A DNA stretch of 64,000 nt from NCBI GenBank assembly GCA_021464415.1, contig CM038466.1:36548833-36612832 (forward strand). The letters are read 5' to 3'. The translations under genes were made by a program, and so were the position numbers. The stretch comes from Lonicera japonica. Lineage: Eukaryota > Streptophyta > Magnoliopsida > Dipsacales > Caprifoliaceae. Of the stretch, positions 23,208 to 60,253 are shown one piece after another (the stretch's first letter is position 1; the number at the start of each line of letters is the position of its first letter). Under the pieces are notes generated by a model. It made no database searches. It had not been told where the DNA came from and worked only from the letters and a program-made list of their open reading frames with translations.

Positions 23208-23964
23208 GAGAAAAACTTACCTGCACCAAGTATACCACGTCAGCGATCTGATGTGGTATACCGAGCCAATCAAAAGCCGACACATCACCTTCTCTCACTC
23301 CCTCTCTCTGCCACGTCACTGTCCTCTCTCTCTCTCTTCCTCTCTCACCACCAACACCACTGCCGGCCACCTCTAGCCACCTCCGGCGACCACCATCACC
23401 TCCTCTCCGGCACCGGAGCTCGACCACCATCACTCCTCCGGCTCTCTTTCTCTTCCGGCGACGATCTCTCTCTCTCTTTTCCGTCATGCTCTCCGGCGAG
23501 GCTCTCTCTCTTCCGGCTGGCTCTCCGGCGTCGACCACCGTCACTCCTCCGGCTCTCTCTCTCTCTTCCGACGATCTCCTCTCTCTCTCAGCACCATCAC
23601 CACCTCCGGCGACGTCCTCCTCTCTCTCTTCCTCTCTCTATCTCTCTCACCACCATCACCACCTCCGGCGTGCTCGAGAGAGAGGAGATCGCCGGAAGAG
23701 AGAGAGAGCCGGAGGAGTGACAGTGCCAGAGAGGAGGTGATGGTGGTCGCCGGAGGTGCTGGGGGTTTGCCGGAGGTGGCCGGAGATTTGCTGGAGCAGC
23801 CGGCAATGGTGTTGGTGGTGAGAGAGGGAGAGAGAGAGAGAGAGAGAGGAAAGTGACGTGGCAGACAGAGGGAGTGAGAGAAGGTGAGGTGTCAGCTTTT
23901 GATTGGCTCGGTATACCACGTCAGATCGCTGACGTGGTATACTTGGTGCATGTAAGTTTTTCTC
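23208..23964. mobile_element. non-autonomous Mutator-like element with long TIRs
   Basis: Perfect 9-bp duplications ATGTAATGG lie at 23199-23207 and 23965-23973, and unit B has the empty site with a single copy. Terminal inverted repeats start GAGAAAAACTTAC and continue for well over 100 bp with few mismatches. Weaker complementarity extends toward the middle, so most of the 757 bp is palindromic. The interior is CT/GA-rich and GC-rich (CTCTCT runs and CCGGCG words), unlike the surrounding DNA. The overlapping Ser/Pro/Leu-rich and Arg-rich open frames on both strands are products of that composition, not genes. No transposase is encoded. Confidence 0.92.
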
Positions 23965-24202
23965 ATGTAATGGACCCTCTTTACCAAACTAACTCATTAA
24001 TACCTTATTTTAAGGGCAGTGTTAATTAGAAATTTATTTAAAGTAACAGCATTTAATTAATATGCGTACATTTATTTCACGCAATTACATTAAGTCATTG
24101 GATTTTTTTATTCAACAATAACTTATTCATGTTAGACCGAATAAATGAGATAAATTGTTACCGAATAAAATCGTATGTGTAATTAGTACTATCCTACTTT
24201 AA

Positions 24203-24635
24203 GGGCAGTGTTATTTACACTTCTTAAATCTGTCACATACATATTCTAGAAATTAATTAAAAACATATTTTAACACTCTTTTATTTATTACACACACCCC
24301 TTCCATTGCTTGATATTAGATGAGTGCTTAACAATACACTTTACTCATTTGAGGCGAGTTTATGTGAGTGTATTCATCTCTCATTAAACGGGCCTTATTT
24401 GAAAAATACTCCAACACTCAATTGTCTGAGAGAGGGGAAAATAGGGGGTAAAACCATTCCTCTCAAAACACATAGATTTTCCCATATAAGTTTTTACCAA
24501 CAAACTCTTCCTAAGTGGATCGAGTGTATGTGACTTCACTCACAACTCATTAAGCAAGCTTTATATGGTGTTAATGATAATAAATTTACTTTTGATGAGT
24601 GTTTGTGACAAATATAAAAGGTGTAAATAATACCC
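24203..24635. mobile_element. short TIR element shared by both duplication units
   Basis: Inverted ends GGGCAGTGTTATTTACAC and GTGTAAATAATACCC enclose 433 bp and are flanked in unit A by TCCTACTTTAA (24192-24202 and 24636-24646). A decayed counterpart lies at about 28930-29310 in unit B, so the insertion predates the duplication. The class is uncertain because the duplication is longer than 9 bp. Confidence 0.65.
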
Positions 24636-25004
24636 TCCTACTTTAATCATATCTATCTCTAAGCAGTAGTTCTCTTCATCCCTTTGATAAATGTGGAGTT
24701 AGTCTACCCTGGTTAATACTTGTGATAAGTTTTGGGAGAGACTATTTTGGATACAATTTTGAAATATGTTTTAAAAGCATATTGATGTGTTATTTGTGAA
24801 TTATTTAATAGTAAACATTTTATATAGTCAATTTGTGATAGATACAATTCATATTAACTAACGTAGTAAGAATACATGGCTATGGTTAAGCATGAATTTA
24901 AATAGAACTTTGGAAACATGTTTTTTGTGGAAAGGAAGATTTATATTACGTATGGATGGTTTGGGGAAGAAAATGAAGTAAGGGAATTTTTGTTTAAAAA
25001 ACAT

Positions 25005-25350
25005 ATTTTAACCGAACCGAACCAACAACCTCTGCTCCCCATTTCATATGTCTCACTTTCTCCTCTTATTTTTTGACACTCCTTTTACTCGTTGCCGTTC
25101 TTGACTTCTCTCCCCTCCGCTCTCTCCCACCACCACGAGTAGAAAACAATAAGTTAGTGCTGCTGCCTGCGTGTCTAATTAAAATTATTTCGAGAGGTTT
25201 TTTTCAAATAGTTGTGTTGCCTGTGTGTGCTATGTATATTGTTAGTGTAGGAGATTAAGTCAATAACCCGGTTATGGGTTTTAATAAATTTCGGTTCGGT
25301 TCGGTTCGGTATTACGTGGTTCGGTTCGGTAACCGAACCGAATCCACCCC
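25005..25350. mobile_element. GGTTCGGTTCGG-rich segment, probable hAT remnant
   Basis: Unit A contains extra DNA here relative to unit B. It begins AACCGAACCGAACC and ends with GGTTCGGTTCGGTAACCGAA and CCACCCCTA, the reverse of a TAGGGGTGG end. Part of the intervening DNA is shared with unit B in reduced form, so the history is mixed and the ends are not clean. Confidence 0.45.
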
Positions 25351-27334
25351 TACAATTTATAGTTGAGATTCTTCATGAATCTATATATTGAGGTGTTGAA
25401 AGTCTCATAGGCAATGTGAAAAATAATTAGCTTACAATCTCATGTCATATCCTTTGGGAATTGGCCTACTTCGTCTTTGATTCACTAAAAAGAATGGTAA
25501 CTCGAAGTGGGTTTATGTTGAAAAACACCGATGCCATTTACGATACACCGAACTTGAACCCATTTCTCCTTGTCCTCAACCCATGATAATTACATGGTAC
25601 TGTGTGAGTATTTTTTTTAAAAATATATATATTGTGGGTGCCAAAAATTTTGGGTCTTCCCATTGTTGTTGTAAGTTAAGTACAATTCATAAAGAGAAAG
25701 AGAAATTAAGGGTGAATGAGACTGATATTTTGGTTTATAGGTAGGTTATTTCGGTAACGCTAGCTTATGGTATTCTGCTAGTATGTCCTCATTTTGTGTG
25801 TATTAGTATATTAGCTCAAATGGAGTAACTTAGAGAATAATACAAGTAAGTTATTAGCTCTTTCTTTTTTGAATTACCTACCTAAAATTCAAGACACTTA
25901 TATTGAGCTTTCTCTGTTTAATTTATAGGTATAGAATTAGGGATACAAATACTCCATTAATGTAAATAGTAAAAGACTAAAAAGGGTAAGACTTGGATAC
26001 TGCTCGAACACTTTATATGTGACTTTAGCCTTATCTTGAATACAAAAATGTTGTTTCCACATCATCACAATCATCTCGGCAAATAATGCCTTGTCAGAAC
26101 GACCATCTCGCTGACAACATTACGTCAAGAGGACCATCACGGCTACATATCCTCTTCTCTGCGTGATGCATCACCTCAGCTAATAGCCCAACTTTTCTTT
26201 CTCTAACTTGGACTAGTTTTGGTGCTTCTTTATAAACTGGTAAATGCAGTTGGGCCTCCTAGACCATATTTGCCCAAATACTTTTATAATTTTTAAACTC
26301 CCTTGCACATAATATATATATATTCGAATTGAATCGGATCAAGTGGGAGTTTAACTTTAAACCTGACTCAAAAACCAAAACCTCTTTTTCACTAAAACAT
26401 AATTAATTCATAAAGGACAACCGATAAAAATCAAGTATTTGTATTATATATATACATATTATATTATAAAGGATCACGGTCAACACAATCTTCTTCTTAA
26501 AGACAAACTCAGTTTAAAAGGCTCATGAGAGTGTATAATCAATTTGATACTATTATCAATTTGAGCCACTAGGTGTAAATTTTCAATTATATTGCTTTTT
26601 TTCTGGTAAGGAGTCTCATGCCCTCGAAAATTCCAAGTGTTAGATAGTTGTTTTGTTTATTTTTTTAAATACATCGATGCGAGATTTGAACTTAAGACCT
26701 TGTATTAGTCGAGAGTAAGTTTTGGTCAGTAAACTAAGCCCACTGGTTAGTATTAGAGAGTTATTTTATTAAAAATAATGTAGGGTTTGAAAGGCCACCC
26801 AATGAGTATAATTTTCCCATCTATTATACATTGAGCAAACTTTTATACACATCTCTTCAACACGAATTAAGATTCCAATTTGACTTTACTCACCCATTCA
26901 TTTTAGAGTAATCAATGATTTATGGTAACACTATTTATTGCCTCAGGGTTTGATTATATTAACTACATTTCAAAAAGATTTGTAACATAAAGAACAACGA
27001 ATTTTTAATTTGGGAGAGGAATACTTCTTTCGTCTTTGTCATAACTCAAATTACTACTTCATTTTGTTTAAAAGAAATACAATAAACGTATAAAATTCAT
27101 TATTAAAAAAAAGATTTATTTTAAACCATAATTATGATAAAATGAATTTATTTTTTAAAAATGTGAAATTAAGCAAAGATTTCTAAAGAGCATTTCTACG
27201 GGACTGTCTATTACAGCAATTCTTTTTATAATAGTCAACAATGACACACACACACAAAAAAAAACAACTACAAGAGCATAGCTATAGTAGATAAGACGAG
27301 TAGAGAGCCCTTATTTGACTCTTTATATAAACAG

Positions 27335-27605
27335 AGCCTCCTTGGCCAACAAATGTTGGACTAAACAAAAATTAAATGAAATAGTTGATGAATGTCTGAG
27401 AAAACAACTTATAAATGTTCTTCTAAATCCTTTAGATGATAAGAATGGAAGTTCTAATAATGAGAGTGATTATTTTATATTTAGAGGTGGATGATATACA
27501 ATCATCTTCTGATGAAGTTCTAAATTTGATCGCGAGTGTAGTTGTAATTATTATAAAGCTATTTCTTAAAACCAATAACTTAAGTATAAATATCCTTTTT
27601 AAAGT
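27335..27605 (+). pseudogene. pararetrovirus-like fragment (unit B copy)
   Basis: This is the counterpart of the unit A fragment, with the same order of blocks but broken by an insertion of about 15 bases in the acidic stretch, a lost base and stops. It retains KLNEIV and KQLINVLLNP. It therefore predates the tandem duplication and has decayed independently in the two units. Confidence 0.5.
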
Positions 27606-30600
27606 CCTTATTTGACTATTTATATCAAGAGAGCCACTTTGGCTCTCTATTTCAATATTTTGCATTAAATTTTATTTTAAACACTTACTTTTTCATATAT
27701 CTATTGACACCTAATTAAATTGCGATACATAATATAATAATAACATGAATAGACAATAATATTGCCAAAGCCTCTCACTCAAAAGATCCTATCTAAAATA
27801 AAGAGTATTGCAGAAGATACTCTAATTAGGGAGGGACTCCTAAACAGGGAGGAAAGAGTATTATTGAAACATCACTTTTTCCGTGCTGAGTGTACACTTT
27901 ACAAAATTAATCACACTTTTAGGTTACCCATGTATATTACTAAAACAATTATTTCTTTCTTGCAATATAGTATTTAAAAATAAAATAAAATTATACTATA
28001 TAATTATAAAGTTATATATTATTTTAATAATAAATATAATTACTTCATTGATAGTACCACCCTGCTTTTATATCTACATATAGTGAAGATTCTATTATAT
28101 GAAATGGGCAAAAACATCATTGAGCCCGGTGGTATTTCTTGATCTTGAACTAGAAAAATTCCCTCACTTAAACTTTTTTTCTACCAAAAAAAAAGAAAGA
28201 AAGAAAGGTTGCCGCTATGCATTCCACAAAATACTTGGTAACACTTCATTTTTTATTTGTCCAATGACGAGCGAGTAAGTCAGTGCATGTTACTCGTCCC
28301 TTACTCGACGGATGACAAGCGGGTATACATTTACATACTCGCTTAATTATAAATGAATAAGACATTTTCAAACTTTTACTCACTTAATATCAAACGAATA
28401 ATATACATTTATTTATTTAATTTATTATTGAACAAATAAATAATAAAATATTTTTTAAATATTTTATAGCGTAAAAATAAGAAATGGGCAAAAAAGTATA
28501 CATGCATCTTTGGTTGATTGTGTCTTTTAAGGAACTCTCAAGGCAATGACAGGTAGCACATGCAGGTGGCCCCACCACAATCTGATGGAGACTAAACTAA
28601 CAAAATGGTTAGTTCAACCTGACCTTTTAACAACTTTGCCTATCAATGTTTTGTTTTTCTCTTATTATTTTGAACTGCTTTGCATATCAATGTAATGGCC
28701 CCTTTTTACCAAACTAAGTCCTTAATACCTTATTTTAGTGGCGGTATTAATTACACATTTATTTAAGGTAATAATATTTAATATGTGTATATTTAATTCA
28801 CGTAATTGTATTATTAAGTCATTATATATTTTTTATTTTACAATAATTCATTCTTATTATATTAAGTAAATGAGATAGATTGTTATTAAATAAAAAAATA
28901 TGTGTAGATAGTACCGCCTTACATTACAGACGGTGTTATTTACACCTTAAAATTTATCACAAACACCCTATCTAAAAATTAATTAAAAACATATTTTAAC
29001 ACTCCCTTGTTTATTACAAATACTCATTTCATTGCTTGATGTTAAATGAATGCTTAACAACACTCTCCCTATTCAAGGCGAGTTTATGTGAATGCATTCA
29101 CCTCTCATTAGGCGAGTCTTATTTGAAAAATACTACAACACTCAATTGTCTAATGTTAGGCAAGCTCTTACCAACAAACTCTCCCTAAGTGGACTGAGTA
29201 TATGTGACTTCACTCACATCTTATTAGGTGAGCTTTAGGAGGTGTTAGTGATAATAAATTTACTTTTGAAAAGTGTTTGTGACAAATATAAGAGATATAA
29301 ATAATACTGTCCTACTTTTATCATATCTATCTCTAAGCAACATTTCTTTTCATCCCTTTGATAAATGTGGAGATGGTCTATATTGGTTAATACTTGTGAT
29401 AAGTTTTGGGAGATACTATTTTTGGATAAAATTTCGAAATATGTTTTAAAAGTACATTAATGTGTTATTTGTGCATTGTTTAATAGTAAACATTTTAAAG
29501 AGTCAATTTGTGATAGATACAATTCATTAACTAATGTAGTAAAAATACATGGATATGGTTAAGCACGAATTTAAATAGAACTTTGCAAACATGTTTTTTG
29601 TGGAAAAGAAGATTTATATTGTGTATGGATGATTTGGGGAAGAAAATGAAAAAAGGGCATTTTTGTTTAAAAAATATTATTTTTAACAGAATATGGACAT
29701 AATTAGAAAACAATAGGTTATGTCTAATTAAAATTATTTCACTATTAGCATAGGAGGTTAAGTCAATAACCCCATTAAAAAACGAATTTATAGTTGAGAT
29801 TCTTCATGAATCTATATATTGAGGGATTGAAAGTCTCATAGGCAATGTGAAAATAATTAGCTTACAATCTCATGTCATATGCTTCGGGAATTGTCCTACT
29901 TCATCTTTGATCCATTAAAATGATTGCTAACTCGAAGTGGGTTTATGTTGAAAAACATCAATACCATCTACTATACGTCGGACTTGAGCCCATTTATCCT
30001 TGTCCTCGACCTATGATAATTACATGGTATTGTGTGAGTATTTTATTTTTAATATATATATAGATATTGTGGTTGCCAAAAATTTTGGGTATTCTTGTCG
30101 ATGATGTAAGTTAAGTACAATCCAAAAAGAGTAAGTGAAATTAAGGCTAAATGAGAATGATATTTTGGTTTGTAGGTAGGTTCTTTAGCGGTTATACTAT
30201 TCTGGTAGTATGTCTTCATTTTGTGTGTTTTAGTATATTAGTTAAAATGCAGTAACTTAGAGATTAATACAAGTAAGTTATCAGCTCTTTCTTTTTTAAG
30301 TTACCTATCTAAAATTCAAGACCCTTATATTGAGCTTTCTCTGTTTAATTTATAGGTATAGAATTAGGGACACAAATACTCCATTAAGGTAAATTGTAAA
30401 AGACTAAAAAAGGCAAGACTTTGATACGACTCTAACACTTTACATGTGGCTTTAGCTTTATCTTGAGTACAAACATGTTGTTTATGCATCATCATGATCA
30501 TCTCGGCAAATAATGCTTTGTCAGAACGACCATCTCGCTGACAACATTACGTCAACAGGACTATCACGGCCATAAATCCTCTTCTTGGCATGGTGTATCA

Positions 30601-30887
30601 GCTCAACTAATAGCCCAACTTTTCTTTCTCTAACTTGGCCTAGTTTTGGTGCTTCTTTATAAACTGGTGACTTCAGTTAGGCCTTTTAAACCATATTGGC
30701 CCAAATACTCTATAATTTTTAAACTCCCTTGCATATAATATATATATATATTCGAATCAAATCAAATCAAGTGGGAGTTAAACTTTAAACCTGACTCAAA
30801 AACCAAAACCTCTTTTTTACTAAAACATAATTATTTCATAAAGGACAATCGATAAAAATCAAGAATTTATATTATACATACACATTA

Positions 30888-32185
30888 GGAAAATGATTAT
30901 CTAAAAGTATGTAAATTTTATGGTAAACTTACAGACGAATTATGGCCACATATTTGGTCAAATACTTTGACTGAATAAGCTTTCAAGTTTTATAATTATC
31001 AACTTTCATCCTATCTTTATATTATTAACATTTTAACCCTTAAAAATAGAAACGTCCACTTTAAACAATATTTTTTTAACCTAACTTTCACCCTATCTTT
31101 ATATTATTAACATTTTTAATCCCTAAAATTAAGATAGAAGCATTCACTTTAAAAAATTGTTAAGGAACTAATATTAATTATTTCATTTAGGCTATGTTTG
31201 ACAATAACATGAAAAATACTTGATTTGCATGAGAAGTTATAAAATAAGTTGATATATATGATGAAATGATCTCCTTCTCATGGTCATTTTTATGGGTATC
31301 TGTTTTTTATCTTTCATTTTTTTTTTTGAAAAATTTTTCTTCCTCAACCCCCAAATAATTTTTTTCCATAGAAAAAATTAAAAAGTAAGACTTGACGATA
31401 TCTTACTACATGCATCAACTTAATTCTAACCTCTTACATAAATGAAGTGTGTGTGTGTTTTTTTTTTATATATATATATATTGTAATCAAACAGAACTTT
31501 AATAGTTAAATTTATTAATCCAAAAATGGATAGGACATAAGATAGTCATGCAGTATTTTTTATGATATCAAAAATTAACAATTCAATTTTTTTAGATGTC
31601 CCAAATTGAGTATCTCAATTTTAGCGTTGAATTTACTTTACATCTTTTTATAGTTTTAAAGCTTCTTTTATAAATATAAAGAAAAAAATTATATATTTAA
31701 GCATATCCTATTTATAATCGGTAATGTAGAAATCAAATTTAACATTGATGCAAATGTCAAATGGGTGAATTTGTATAAAAATCCTAATTTTTTTTGGATA
31801 TCCCAAATTGAGTATCAAAATTTTAGCGTTGAATTCACTTAATATCTTTTAATAGTTTTAATAATTTTATAGCTTTAGTTTTAAAGCCTCTCTAAAAAAA
31901 TAAATTAAATAAATGAAAATTATATACTTTAGCATATCCTTTTTCTAATTAGTAATGGAGAAATCTAATTTAACTTTAATACAAATGTCAGATAGGTGAA
32001 TTTGTGTAAAATACAAAATAGAGTCTTAATTAATTTTGTAATTATGAATTTAATGATAGTAGATTTTTATTTCAAAATTAAATACAGAGTTTGAGTAAGA
32101 GTATATATCTGTCTCAAATTTATGGTTGAAAATTATCTATAAATTTTTAAAAACTTACAACATATTTCACGCTAGTACAAAGTCT
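30888..32185. mobile_element. insertion specific to unit B, unclassified
   Basis: Comparison with unit A shows 1,298 bp of extra DNA, flanked by TACACATTA and TATACATTA (8 of 9 bases). No inverted repeats were recognised. Inside are two local duplications: a unit of about 85 bp near 31000-31165 (both copies contain CCTATCTTTATATTATTAAC) and one of about 205 bp near 31585-32020 (both contain CCCAAATTGAGTATC and TTTTAGCGTTGAATT). Confidence 0.6.
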
Positions 32186-32318
32186 TATACATTATATTAT
32201 AAGGGATCATGGTGAACACAATCTTCTTCTTAAAGTCAAACTCAATTTAAAAGGCTCATGAGAGTGTATAATCAATTTGATACTATTATCAACTTGAGCC
32301 ATTAGGTGTAAATTTTCC

Positions 32319-32671
32319 TCACATTTAATTCAATTACTTTATCACTCACACAAAATATACAGCAAAGACACTCCAACTTACATAATTTATTCTCCATTCA
32401 CCACTTGATCTCCTTTCTGACCTGGATATAGAATATAGGTAACTTAAAAGTTGGTCCAATTAGGACATATTTATGGTCAAGTTAAGCTGTGTTATACTTT
32501 TGTGATGATAAAGATTTGAATCGTAGACTTCTCACTTATATAAATAATATAAGCGTATGATCGACTAATTATTAAGCTATAAATCTTTTTCTTATTTTTT
32601 TATTTTTTAAATTAGATTCGAAGTGTACATATATCACATATGTAAGATAATTTAATATTTAAATATAACAC
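32319..32671. other. non-coding, nothing identified
   Basis: Single-copy AT-rich sequence after the end of unit B. No gene or bounded element seen. Confidence 0.35.
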
Positions 32672-32775
32672 ACTAGACCTGGCTTTAAGCTCAATAGTGG
32701 TAAAATAGTCGCAAGAGTCATATCATTGTGAAAGAGTGCGATGAGTTCGAACTCTCCAACACTATTTTATTTCCT
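32672..32775 (+). mobile_element. tRNA-derived SINE-like fragment
   Basis: TAAGCTCAATAGTGG (32686-32700, A-box-like) and GAGTTCGAACTC (32743-32754, B-box-like) lie at tRNA-like spacing. The sequence between and outside does not fold as a complete tRNA, and no target duplication was found. Confidence 0.42.
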
Positions 32776-33004
32776 CCAAATGTTCAAACCCTTTTGTAAA
32801 TAATATAAATATTTATGAATAAATGGGAATAATTTTGACATATATTATACATAGAAACAAAGGATAATGATTTTTGAATATTAAAAATATATAAGAAATA
32901 AGAAATGGTGTGGAAAGATATATTTTGTAAATAATTGATAGTACTTTCACGGTGTATTATGACATATTTTATAAATATTGCAAACAAATATTATCTTCTT
33001 TTTT

Positions 33005-34310
33005 TTTTTGGTCTTACACACTGGGGTGTCCTAATGAGTTTCACACACCTCAATTAATTCTCGCTTGCAGTTTGTAATTGCAGGTTGCCAAGCATTACTT
33101 TAATAACTTTGAAATATTGTTTTAGTAATAACCTTATACCATTGAATCAAAATGCTTGGTTAAACAAATATCATTTTCCACAATTTTATTTTTAATGAAT
33201 ATTTTGATGTCAAAAACCCGGTGCTTGGTTAAAGTGTTATACAAATATTGTTTTTCACAATTTTGTTTTTAATAGATATTTTGACGTCAAAGCCCCGTGC
33301 CGCCTTTTAAAATTTGTCCTCTACTACTTCTCTCTTCCTTCAAATTTACAAATATTGCAAACAAATATATATATATATATATATATTTTTGTGTCGTACT
33401 CACGATGCGTCTGAACTAACTTTCACACACCTTGATTAATTTTTATTGATAGTTTTTAATTATCGCTGGTCAAATATATTTTAACAATTTCGAGAAACGA
33501 CATGAAAAATAAACCCAATTGACTTTCAAAATATTTCAATGATAATCTTATATCACTGAATCAAGATACTTAATTAAATAAATATTATTTATCACAATTT
33601 TGTTTCTAATAAATATTTTGATGTCAAAAACCCCGTGCTGCCTTTTAAACTTTGTCCTCTACTACTTCTCTCTTCCTTCAAATTTAGAAATATTGCAAAC
33701 AAGTATTATTATTAATTTTTTATCTTATCCATGAAGTGTCTAGGCTAAATTTCACACATCAAATGATTTTCGCTCGTGATTTATAATTACAACTGGTCAA
33801 ACATTATTTTAATTACTTTAAAAAACGATATGGAGAGCAAATCTAGCGGCGCACTATTTCCTTAGTAGTTTTATACCACTTATTCAAAATACTTAGTCAA
33901 ACAAATATTATTTTCTACAATTTTGTTTTTAATAAATATTTTGATTTTGATGTCAAAAACCCCCTGCCTGCCGCCTTTTAAACTTTGTCCTATGCTGCTT
34001 CTCCCCTCCTCAAATTTATAAATATTGCAAACAATTTTTTTTTATATTCTTATTCTCAAATTAATTTTTGTACACTTTAATTAATTAATATTTTAACATT
34101 CTCAAAAAACGATATGGAGAGCAAACCTATCCGACTTTAAGACTACTTTAGTGGTAATTTTATATTACTAAATCAAAATACTTGGTTTAAAAAATATCAT
34201 TTTTCACAATTTTATTTTTAATAAATTTTTGATGTCAAAAAGCCCCCGGCCTGCCGCCTTTTAAACCTTGTGCTCGACTACTTTTCTCTTCCTTCAAATT
34301 TATCCAAACT
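33005..34310 (+). repeat. array of four diverged 280-340 bp repeats upstream of hexokinase
   Basis: A block of GCCTTTTAAA, TTTGTCCTCTACTACTTCTC and CTTCAAATTTA recurs with its GCCTTTTAA at 33302, 33640, 33973 and 34256. Each unit also carries a CACAATTTT, AATATTTTGATGTCAAA segment and, except in the last, a TTTCACAC, TTAAT segment. The units differ by substitutions and small indels, the last is shorter, and the first contains an internal partial duplication. The array ends about 125 bp before the hexokinase start codon, so it forms most of the proximal upstream region. Confidence 0.85.
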
Positions 34311-34436
34311 TTTTTCTTATTTAATCCTCTACTTTTCTCTCACTATCAAACATATATTTCATTGAAATCAATCTCTCAAATCAATCAAATCATTCTAACC
34401 TACCAAATTTTGATTAACCGAATCCTACTTTACTGA
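34311..34436 (+). promoter_or_regulatory. presumed core promoter and 5' UTR of hexokinase
   Basis: Between the repeat array and the ATG lies a pyrimidine-rich, CT-containing stretch typical of plant transcript leaders. CATATATTT near 34350, about 88 bases before the ATG, is the only TATA-like candidate I see. Its use is inferred. Confidence 0.35.
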
Positions 34437-59868
<25,432 letters not shown>

Positions 59869-60182
59869 AAATGCAACCCCCTCCCCCGCGCCTTTTTTTG
59901 GCTTTTGTACAATTTCCTTTCCCCCGTTTTATTTAAGGCTTTCCTTTTTGTACAAATAGAGATTATCGTATATCCTAGTTCAAGGGACCTCGCCTGGAAA
60001 ATTCTGTAATTTATGGTCTTTCTATGCATACTTGGAATTTGCTCAAGGGTGCAGCGTAAGGCAATCTTTATGCCAATTTGCCCCTTTGTAGTGTTTGTTA
60101 CTTCCATGTTAGGCTCATATAGAGTGGGGATTAAAGGTGTATGCTTCTGGCAGGATATTCTATTTGCTCTTCTTCTAATGCC

Positions 60183-60188
60183 AATAAA
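60183..60188 (+). terminator. candidate hexokinase polyadenylation signal
   Basis: AATAAA lies 315 bases after the stop codon, just before a TC microsatellite. Plant signals are loose, so this is only the nearest canonical hexamer that fits a normal 3' UTR length. Confidence 0.4.
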
Positions 60189-60192
60189 TTCG

Positions 60193-60218
60193 TCTCTCTC
60201 TCTCTCTCTCTCTCTCTC
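60193..60218 (+). repeat. (TC)13 microsatellite
   Basis: Thirteen perfect TC units just downstream of the candidate poly(A) signal. Confidence 0.95.
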
Positions 60219-60253
60219 AGATCACTTGGTGCTGTATTTATGTGTATATATAT

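Larger units (their letters stand above)
20069..26590 (+). repeat. tandem segmental duplication, unit A
   Basis: The unit starts at ATTGC followed by a T run and AAGGAGTCTAATGCC, and ends at TTGAGCCACTAGGTGTAAAT. Collinear similarity to unit B (26591-32318) runs over its whole length, at roughly 90 percent by eye in aligned stretches. After removing unit-specific insertions the two are nearly equal in length. Unit A alone carries the insertions at 21883-23008 and 23208-23964 and an extra stretch near 25005-25350. The duplication is non-coding apart from the pararetrovirus-like fragment. Confidence 0.88.
26591..32318 (+). repeat. tandem segmental duplication, unit B
   Basis: Direct copy of unit A, directly adjoining it. 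It has the empty sites of the unit A insertions and its own 1.3-kb insertion at 30888-32185. The end (TTGAGCCATTAGGTGTAAAT) matches the end of unit A. No functional gene is visible in it. Confidence 0.88.

Noticed and set aside
23155..23919. Overlapping open frames of 69-155 codons on both strands, rich in Ser, Pro, Leu or Arg, in a GC-rich stretch
   Set aside because: They arise from CT/GA-rich palindromic DNA inside a transposon with clear 9-bp target duplications. No domain, and sense and antisense frames mirror each other.
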